Shown piece after piece: positions 56,799 to 64,000 of a stretch of 64,000 bases of DNA. The notes beneath the pieces were generated by a model. The model saw only the letters and a program-made list of their open reading frames with translations. It was not told where the DNA came from and did not search any database. Position 1 is the stretch's first letter. Every line of letters begins with the position of its first letter. Both the position numbers and the translations under genes were made by a program. The stretch comes from Rhipidocladum racemiflorum (Eukaryota > Streptophyta > Magnoliopsida > Poales > Poaceae): positions 3,286,001 through 3,350,000 of the forward strand of contig CM070581.1 of NCBI GenBank assembly GCA_036346355.1, in the 5' to 3' direction.

Positions 56799-58260
56799 TT
56801 AGTGGCTCCACCTTTGCCACGGTTTTTGCAAGGCGATGGGTTCCACGAGCAAGCGCCTCAGCGCCGCTCCACAAAGAAGAAAGAGATCGAAAAGGAAAAG
56901 GGGCAACAAGAACAACAACTTGGACAATCGGAAGGCGAATATTAATTTCAAGCAAGGCCTCCCCAACCAGCGGTGGAGAGGAAGACACCCTCCGGCCGGT
57001 CGGGGCGGAGCCGAGGACTTACAACCGGTCAAGGGTAGAATTTGCGCGAGTTTTCTATATTCGAGTTCGCCGGCTCCTCGCCGTCCTCGATGGCCACTGA
57101 CCGCCGGGGCGAGAGGCGAGACCACCTTGAAGGGTCCCTCCCACTTGTGGAGACGATTTATGCGACCCGACATGCGATCGATTCTTCGCAAGACCAGGTC
57201 GCCATGCCGATGTTCTCTCATTGACCGGGAGGCGTGGTACCGCTGAGACTTTCTTGGTACCTTGCGGCGCGCCAGCCGCCGATCCGCGCCTCTTCTAGGA
57301 GGTTGGCGTCGTCTCGGCGCAGACCCTCTGCTCTTCTTCCGTGAATGCCGCAACGCTGGGTGATCCTGATTCAATTCGAAGGGAGAACGACCTGCGCCGT
57401 AGACCAGGAAGAAAGGAGTTTCCCGGTGCTCGGCTAGGAGTGGTCAGTGACCACAACACGGCCGGAGCTCTTCAGCCCATCGGGCGCCACGCTTAATGGA
57501 GTCGGTCGAACGCCGGGTCTTGAGGCCCTTCAAGACCGGTAGCGTTGGCCCGCCGACCTGGCCGTTGCTCTTGGGGTGGGCGGCCAGAGGCAAAGCGAGA
57601 CCTTGGTGCCCATCTCTTCACGTAAATCTAAGAAGGCCGAGCTGGTGAACTGTGCGCCGTTGTCGGTGATAATGCGGTTGGCGACCCCGAAGCGGGCGAA
57701 TATCCCTTGCATGAACTTGACCGCAGCTGCGGCGGTGATGGATCTCACTGCCTCTGCTTCCACCCATTTAGTGAATTTGTCGATGGCGACGAACAGGTGG
57801 GTGTAGCCCCCTGTGGCCCGCGGGAACGGGCCCAGGATATCGACCTCCAGGCCGCGAAGGGCCAAGAGAGCGGGATAGTTTGCGAGCTTGGGCGGTTGGT
57901 GGATACGCTTGGCGTGGAAGCGCACGCCAGATCTCCTCACGGCTACGCAAGCATCCTGGAGGCGGTCGGCCAATAGAACCCTTGACGGAAAGCTTTTCCC
58001 GCCATCGTTCGCCCGGACACATGGCTCCCGCACACGCCTCCATGGATATCAGAGAGCAAACTGCTCCCCTCTTCCCGAGTGATGCACTTCAGAAGAATTC
58101 CGTTCTTACCCCGGCCAGACAGTCCCCGCCCACCAGGGTATAGCACTTGGCCTTTCGTGCTACCTTCTCTGGCCGACGCATCATCATCGGGCACACTTGA
58201 TCCCGCAGTAGGCCAGGATCGGATCCATCCATGTGCCTTCCGGTCAGAAATGGCGACCAC
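56799..58260 (-). pseudogene. Integrase of the Tat element, frameshifted
   Basis: The zinc-binding part reads HGGVCGSH with a following TMAGKAFRQGFYWP (about 58100-57960). The core gives the first two catalytic Asp residues in VDILGPFPRATGGYTHLF and IITDNGAQFTSS. The third acidic residue's segment is lost, because the frame changes at about 57600. The C-terminal end is seen further on as HGDLVLRR and RLHKWEGPFKVV (about 57200-57090). There is no chromodomain. Confidence 0.85.
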
Positions 58261-59030
58261 GAAGTGGTCGTCGGCATCTCACTTTGGCCGGGCGTTTCCG
58301 CCGGATCCACTTTCCCTCCAGAGGCGAGGGCTGAAGCGGCATCACCATCGTCCCCACCGGAAACGGGGGCTACGATGGATGGTCGCGGAAGCCTTTCTTC
58401 AAAGACCCGACCGTGCAGGAGATGCAGTTGAGGCGAGCTGGCGAGCTCGTCTGCCAGATGGTTGTCGCGTCGTGGGATGTGGGTATATCCCAACCCTTCG
58501 AAGTGCCGCTCCCATTTCCTGACCTCCGCCAGGTACGCCGCCATGACGGGGTCAGGGCAGGAGAAATCCTTCCTTGCTTGATTGATGACCAACAGGGAGT
58601 CGCCCTTAACCTGCAGGCGTCGGACACCGATGGCTGCGGCGGCCCGAAGCCCAGCCAGCAAGCCCTCGTACTCGGCGACGTTGTTAGTGGCCTTAAAGTC
58701 GAGGATGACCACGTATTTGAGGGGGTCCCCGGTCGGAGAAACCAGGAGGACCCCAGCCCCCGCGCCTTCCAGCCTGAAGGACCCGTCGAAGAAGAGTGTC
58801 CAAGGGGAGGGCGCGGGGTCCTCTTCAACTTCGGACTCGGCTGGAGTCCACTCGATGACAAAGTCCACCAGTCTTTGACTTTTTATAGCAGTGCGAGGGG
58901 CGAACTTGATGCCGAACTCCCCCAGCTCGATAGACCACTTTGCGATGCGGCCCTCCGCTTCCCGGTTGTGGAGGATCTCGCGGAGGGGGTAGGAGGAGAC
59001 CACTGTGATCTCTCCCTGAAAGTAGTGGCG
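58089..59030 (-). pseudogene. Second (plant/archaeal-type) RNase H of the Tat element
   Basis: After the end of the first RNase H (IKFAPRTAIKSQRLVDFV) comes a new RNase H fold with all four acidic sites visible: WTLFFDGSF, NVAEYEGLLAGL, VKGDSLLVI and DNHLADELA. This extra domain between pol RNase H and integrase defines the Tat lineage, which acquired it from a plant- or archaeal-type RNase H. The open frame continues to about 58089 into the linker before integrase. The domain looks catalytically complete here. Confidence 0.88.
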
Positions 59031-59982
59031 TAGCTTCCTCGGCCTTATCGGCCACGGCATACACCATCTTCTGAGCCTGAGGGTACCTTGTTTCTGCGTC
59101 GTGGAGCATTTTGCTGATGTAGTAGACCGGCCGTTGGACACCTTCCCGTTCCGCTACCAGCGCCGCGCTCACTACAGAGGGGCTAGCCGCCACATACAGT
59201 AGTAACGGCTCGCCTGGCTCAGGGGCGACCACCTTTGGGGAAGAGAGGTACTTCTTCAGATCTTCGAATGCCCGCTGCGCTTCTGGGGTCCATTCAAATG
59301 AGTTGGTCTTCTTCAACAGCTTGAACAGCGGCAGACTTTTCTCCCCGAGTCGGGATATGAACCGGCCCAGGGAGGCTAGCCGGCCAGTCAAGCATTGCAG
59401 TTGCTTGAGCCGGGTAGGCGGTCGCATTCGCTCGATCGCTTCTATCTTTTCCGGATTGACCTCGATTCCACGACTGGAGACCAGGAACCCGAGTAGCTTC
59501 CCGGACGAAACACCAAACATACACTTTTCGGGATTCAGCTTTATACAATATTCTCTGAGGCGGGAGAAGGTTTCTTCTAGGTCCTGAACGAGCTCATCGG
59601 CCTTTTTTGTTTTTACCATCAAATCATCGACATATACTTCCAGGTTCTTCCCTATTTGAGGCCGAAACACTATGTGCATGGCCCGCTGATAGGTGGCGCC
59701 AGCGTTCTTCAGCCCGAAAGGCATCTTGACATAGCAGTATACACCGAGAGGAGTCACAAAAGCAGTTTTCTCTTCATCTTCTTGCGCCATGCTGATCTGG
59801 TGGTAGCCGGAGTAGGCATCGAGGAAGCACAAAGCTTCGCACCCCGCCGTAGAGTCGACGACGATGTCTATCCGCGGAAGGGGGTATGGGTCCTTGGGGC
59901 AGGCTTTGTTGAGGTCGGTGAAGTCGATGCACATTCGCCACTTCCCGTTGGACTTCCTCACGAGCACGGGGTTGGCGACCAC
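58825..59982 (-). pseudogene. Reverse transcriptase plus gypsy RNase H of the Tat element
   Basis: A 385-codon open stretch. RT motifs run in order: RMCIDFTDLNKACPKDPYPL, CFLDAYSGYHQI, VKMPFGLKNAGATYQR and the catalytic YVDD (VYVDDLMVK, near 59635). The connection domain (LTGRLASLGRFIS) and the first RNase H (LLLYVAASPSVVSAALV) follow. The frame is lost inside the RNase H near 59060, giving a spurious tail. Upstream the frame is also lost before 59982. The RT core itself is intact, but it is a fragment of a broken polyprotein. Confidence 0.92.
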
Positions 59983-60183
59983 TCCGGATAGGTGGCCTCC
60001 CGCACAATCTTGGCAGACAAAAGCTTTTCCACCTCATCCCGAATGGCATCCTGTCGCTCTGGCGCCTGCCGTCGGATCTTTTGCCGAACCGGGTGCGCTC
60101 CAGGGAGCGTTGCCAGTCGGTGCTCGATCACCTCCCTGGGGACCCCGGTCATTTCTGATGGTTCCCAGGCGAACACATCCAGG

Positions 60184-60902
60184 TTAGACCGGAGGAAGGT
60201 GACGAGCGCGTCTTCCTATTTGGCGCTGAGGTCGGTGCCGATCTTGACGACCTTGCCCGAGCCATCCTCGCCCACGGGGACCGCCTTTGCCTCGCCCGAA
60301 GGCTTGGGCGGAGCGCGGGTCTTGGCCGAGGGGGAGACCGGGTTGTCGTCCTTGTCGCGTCTGAAGCGAGATGGTGCCGGCCAGATTCGCACTGCTGGCC
60401 GAGGCGCAGGCTTCCAGTCTATCCACCTTCATCAGATGGTGGACCCCAGGCCCTGGATTTTCACCAAAGATGTAGGCGTAATGGGCCTTGCCATGAACTT
60501 GACCAGGGCGGGCGGCCGAGCAAGGCATTGTAGGGAGGTCGAAATCGGCGACCTCGAAATCCACCGGCTCCGTCCGGAAGTTCTCCGAACTTCCGAGCGT
60601 AACCGCAACCGGACTTGTCCCAGGGTAAGAGGCCCACCCCGGGCAACTCCGTAAAAAATGGGCCGGCGGACGCAGCTTCTCGTCAGACGGGATTTGGAGC
60701 GCTGGTACGCTCCAGCGGATAGCGAGTTGATGGCATCGCCTCCATCAACCAGGACCCGCCCGGCCAGATTGCGGACCGTGGGAGACACCACGATCGGAGA
60801 TGGCCAGACCGGAGGTGTTCTCCGGGTTGTCGGCCGACCGAAAGTGATCGGCCGCCCGACCACTTCAATGGCGGCCCGCCGGAGGATGACGTTGTGGCAC
60901 AC
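60184..60902 (-). pseudogene. Protease region of the Tat element, broken
   Basis: Across three frames one can follow NLAGRVLVDGGDAINSLS, the aspartic-protease active-site region, where these elements have D-G-G in place of the retroviral D-T/S-G. This continues to a FEVADFDLP / YNALLGRPP stretch that closes the protease and precedes the RT linker. At least two frame changes occur within 700 bp. Confidence 0.7.
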
Positions 60903-62600
60903 ACCGCCTCGAATCCCGCTTGTATGCTGCGAGTTCGATGAGTAGGTGGCGGAGCCACCGCGGTATGAACGCCACCGCGCGCGCTCACTTTCTTTGGAAG
61001 GCTAGCGGAGCCACATCTTTGTCGTCTTCGTCTTCGCGATCTTTCTCACGGCGTTTCTTGAGCCGCTGTCGACCGATTTGGACACAACTTGGCGATCCTC
61101 CAAGTCATGTCCGCTTGTTCGATGGATGGGGCAATAGGGCTTGCCGCCATCGTTTCGGGCGAAGCGGCGGCGGTCCCTGCGATCGCCGCGCTGCCCGGCG
61201 CTTCGTCCGTCGGTCACGATCATCATGACGCCGGGATTTGGGCTCCGGCTCGATGACCAAGACCTCCTAGCGGTTGCCTCCCTCCGCTTTTTCTTTTCTT
61301 CTTGCGGTCGGAGGACTTCGAGGTGCCGGCGTCGCCGAGTCGAAGGTCTCGTCGCACTTCCGAAGCTGGCCGCCTGGCGCACTTGTGCGCCCGGGAGAAC
61401 AACACAGACGGGGGTGAGATGCCGCGCGTGGCCATCTTTTACCGCATCTTCCGGGCTCGGACCCCCCTCCGGAAAGCAATAATCACCGACTGCTCAGAGA
61501 TCCGGGGGATCGTGTTGCGGCAGTGGCTGAACCGCCGGATGAACTCTCTCAGGGACTCCCCCTCTGCCTGCTCCAGAGCGTGGAGGTCGTCCTCCACGCC
61601 TGGTTGAGCGTAGGAGCCCTGAAAGTTGGCGACAAAAATGTCGCACAGCTCCTCCCACGAGCGCACAGAGCCTCGCGGGAGGTTAAGTAGCCAAGGCAGG
61701 CAGAGCCGTGGCCGACGTCGGGAGGTAGTTGGCCATGACCTTCTCGGACCCTCCCGCCGCACGCACCACCGTGGTGTAGATTTGCAGGAACTCCTCCGGG
61801 TTGGTGGTACCGTCATACTTCTCGATGGAGGCGGGGCGGAATCTCTCCGGCCATGTAGCTTGCCGAAGGCGGAGAGAGAACGCCTGGCATCCAACGTTGT
61901 AGGGGGAGCAGCGTCGTTCGCCAGCCCCTCGATCCTGAGGAGAGGATGAGGAGTGCGACCCTGCGCTTTCGCCAGAGTCCGAGGGAGGAGCCCCCTGCCT
62001 TGCGCCCTCGCGACGTTCGCGGAGGACACGACGCAGGTCACCGTCGCGCTGACGCCGCCTCTCATCAAGGCGCGATCGAAGGTCTTCGCGGTTCCCCCTT
62101 GACTCGGGGGGACCGCGGGAAGAAGCGGAGTCACGTGCCCGTCCCCCCGTTACAGAGGGGGTTGCAACCAGGACTCCCTTCCCCTTGTCCCGACCCTTGA
62201 TGCCGGGAGGGGTCGTCGCGCGTGGCGGCTGGAACCTGGCACGCCAGCGCCTGCGTTCCTGCCGCCATGCGTCGGAAGCCCCCGGCTGGGTCGCCGCTTC
62301 AACTTGCTGTTGTGCGACGTCCACCAGGTGGACGATATCCCGCAGCCATGGAGTGGCTGGGGTGTTTCCCCAGCCATCGGGGATGATCGAAAGAAGCCGG
62401 GCCGCATGAAGGCTTCGGGAGTGTCATCCCCAGCCGCCAGCGCCGGCGGTGACCCCAGGCATGGGAATCACGCAGCGCTTCTCTGCGGCGGAGGGACCCG
62501 GGATAGCCGGTTCCCTCGAACGCCTGAGCGACTACGGCGCCACTTTCTTGAGCGGTGCCACGCTTGGAGTGCGAATCCGCCATGAAGACAAGCGCCCTAC
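60900..62600 (-). pseudogene. gag of the Tat element, frameshifted
   Basis: Capsid-precursor region. A polar Arg/Ser-rich N-terminal part (from MADSHSKRG near 62588) leads into the retrotransposon gag core. WPERFRPASIEKYDGTTNPE is in one frame, and RGSVRSWEELCDIFVANFQG with SLREFIRRFSHC is in another. The frame break lies near 61700. Further on (about 61140) a CPIHRTSGHDLED segment is the Tat-type Cys/His motif, with its final Cys replaced by Arg. The gene is non-functional. Confidence 0.85.
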
Positions 62601-62650
62601 CTGTGAGCCTCCGCTGAAAGCGGAAGAAAGGGGGCGATCTAACCACCAAT

Positions 62651-62670
62651 AGCCCCTACTGGCGCGCCCT
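62651..62670 (-). other. Candidate primer-binding site of the Tat element
   Basis: Directly inside the 5' LTR the minus strand reads AGGGCGCGCCAGTAGGGGCT. This resembles the TGGCGCGCCAGGTAGGGG-type primer site I recall from plant Tat-lineage elements, with one G missing. Assignment of the tRNA was not attempted. Confidence 0.5.
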
Positions 62671-63562
62671 TGCCAGCGTACTAGCCAACAGGCACCTCCG
62701 AGACGGTGCTTATGAGATTCGACGGGGGCTTTGGGGCAATCGCCTCGGAATGGAAGACGGAGACGACCAGAGTACAGGAGGCCCTGGCTAACGGGACGCA
62801 TAAGAGTTTTTACCTGTGTTCAAAGCCCTCCAGGAGAGTAATAGCCCTAGTCCTGCCTTTCTTGGTATTACTTGTGTTCTTCTTTGAAGAGGATGAAAAC
62901 CTTACTGACCTTCCGAACCCTTCTCCCATGCGCCGGCTTCCTTTTATACTTGGGCTGCTGAGGCGCATGGGAGGCTTACACTGCAAGCCCCTCATTACAC
63001 CGCCACGGCGTATTTAATGCACATGCCCTCGCCTTACGCAACATTTAAGGCCGGTCTCACTGCCGCGCCTTGCCTTGGGCCGCGCCTACCAACGACGCTC
63101 GTTCGTCGAGGGGATGAGGTCTTTCGTGGCGACTCTGCAATTATGATGTGCCTGGGGAAGGCGCGCCGCCATGCCGCAGCCTCTATGCTTCGCATTTAAT
63201 GCGCACGATTCGCATTAAATGTCCTTGATCTCGGCAGACTATCCGGGGATGGTGCGCCATGGCTAGGATCAGACGCTACGTGTGCATCGGGGACCACCTT
63301 CTTTGGCGCCAGCCTGGCTCGACGCCATGTGTCATTGGGCGACCACCTTATCGACGCCTTGGCGCTCTGGCTCACACCATGTGTCCATTGGGCGACCACC
63401 TTCTTTGGCGCCCGGCCAACTGTCAGACGCCACGTGTCCGCTGGGGCGACCACCGTGGGGCTCTTTCTCTTGCCGTGGCGGTGGGCCCAAGCATGCCCTG
63501 GCCGCCACTTGACCGCTTTTTAGTGCGGGGGAGCGGGTACCTTGGTGTAGAATACGCCGACA
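62671..63562 (-). repeat. 5' LTR of the Tat element (892 bp)
   Basis: Runs on the minus strand from TGTCGGCGTATTCTACACC to GTACGCTGGCA. It matches 52442-53504 along its whole length, apart from many one-base indels and the minisatellite copy number (four copies here). The inner terminus differs from the other LTR (TGCCAGC against TGTCGGC). Confidence 0.9.
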
Positions 63563-63567
63563 GTAAC

Positions 63568-64000
63568 ATTGATAAATAAATTATTATAAATATATAATTG
63601 CTCGGTAGTAACCTATTATTCTAGCAAAAAAAAACGTAATCCAACTTCTACTAAGGCTTAATTAGTATGCAAGTATTAATGGCGATATAGTATGAATTTT
63701 TATATAAAATACTAAATAGTGGTCTCGATTCGTTGCACTCATCGGGATGATCACAATAACATAAATGAGTGGAGATTCAAAGACTTAGTTTTTTATTTGC
63801 AAGACGAAAAAGTTTGTATAAGATATAAAAGATCAAAATATTTTATATCGATTGTACGGTGCCACATGGTTAGTAAGTAAGATGAGGAAAAAAGCTAGCA
63901 ACCATGATATATGAAGTGTAGTTATTATCTAAACCATTTAAGTATTATCAAATCACGATTGAAACCGATAAAATTTTGCATGGACCCTTAACCGTGGCAT
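63568..64000. other. AT-rich right flank of the retrotransposon
   Basis: This continues the sequence interrupted at 52441; no gene or terminal repeat is visible. It is probably part of the older transposon that begins at about 52233. Confidence 0.4.

Larger units (their letters stand above)
52442..63562 (-). mobile_element. Complete Tat-lineage Ty3/gypsy retrotransposon, 11.1 kb
   Basis: Bounded by LTRs beginning TGTCGGC and ending GCCGACA (outer ends), with 5-bp duplication GTAAC at 52437-52441 and 63563-63567. Gene order on the minus strand is gag, protease, RT, RNase H, second RNase H, integrase. This places it in Ty3/gypsy, and the extra RNase H before integrase marks the Tat (Ogre/RIRE2/Cinful/Grande-type) lineage. 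There is no chromodomain. A 3-kb region between integrase and the 3' LTR carries a plus-strand gene. The polyprotein is broken by several frameshifts, so the copy cannot move by itself. Confidence 0.93.

Noticed and set aside
52442..63562. Reading the element as a plus-strand retrotransposon with the 5' LTR on the left
   Set aside because: RT, RNase H and integrase motifs are all on the minus strand and a primer-site-like sequence abuts the right LTR.
1..64000. tRNA, rRNA or CRISPR features
   Set aside because: No cloverleaf-like sequence with B-box, no rRNA signature and no regularly spaced repeats with unique spacers were seen.

Overview
This is nuclear DNA from a monocot, almost certainly a grass (Poaceae). 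The coding DNA is intron-rich with GT-AG splicing. GC-rich first exons and untranslated leaders sit in AT-rich introns. The intergenic space is packed with grass-type MITEs, long LTRs and one Ty3/gypsy retrotransposon. Genus cannot be fixed from sequence alone. No prokaryotic, organellar, rRNA, tRNA or CRISPR features were seen.

Three host genes are supported. (1) 6451-7107, minus: an intronless DMP/DUF679 four-span membrane protein. (2) 13759-39935, plus: a complete TRA1/TRRAP orthologue. I resolved 36 coding exons that stay in frame throughout and encode 3,885 aa. It is the scaffold subunit of the SAGA and NuA4 histone acetyltransferase complexes, with HEAT/TPR solenoid, FAT, pseudokinase and FATC regions. 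(3) 46936-48307, plus: a two-exon gene for a 194-aa GPI-anchored secreted protein of the At5g19250-like family. The three genes are not an operon and nothing in the sequence links their functions.

Layout. 1-5.2 kb: LTR-like sequence cut by the window edge, a LINE scrap, a dispersed repeat and MITEs. 5.9-7.1 kb: a 393-bp Mutator-type foldback MITE followed by the DMP gene. 8.7-13.3 kb: five MITE-like insertions, four of them with clear target duplications, and an LTR-like fragment, leading to the TRA1 promoter with telo-box motifs. 13.8-39.9 kb: TRA1, whose introns hold two copies of one 140-bp MITE, a CAGGGGCGG-type MITE and a 3.4-kb reverse-oriented LTR-like insertion. 40.2-46.2 kb: a decayed Ty1/copia gag and LTR, a dispersed repeat split by a nested MITE, and a 2.56-kb solo LTR with a perfect 5-bp duplication. 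46.9-48.3 kb: the GPI-protein gene. 48.7-52.4 kb: MITEs and LTR fragments.

52,442-63,562: a complete but coding-dead Tat-lineage Ty3/gypsy element on the minus strand, with 5-bp duplication GTAAC. It carries gag, protease, RT, a gypsy RNase H, a second plant/archaeal-type RNase H and integrase. On the opposite strand, between pol and the 3' LTR, it carries a separate ORF with a 'putative gypsy type transposon' (PF04195-like) domain. The two LTRs differ mainly by copy number of a ~52-bp minisatellite. This antisense gene and the LTR minisatellite are the most unusual structures in the window.
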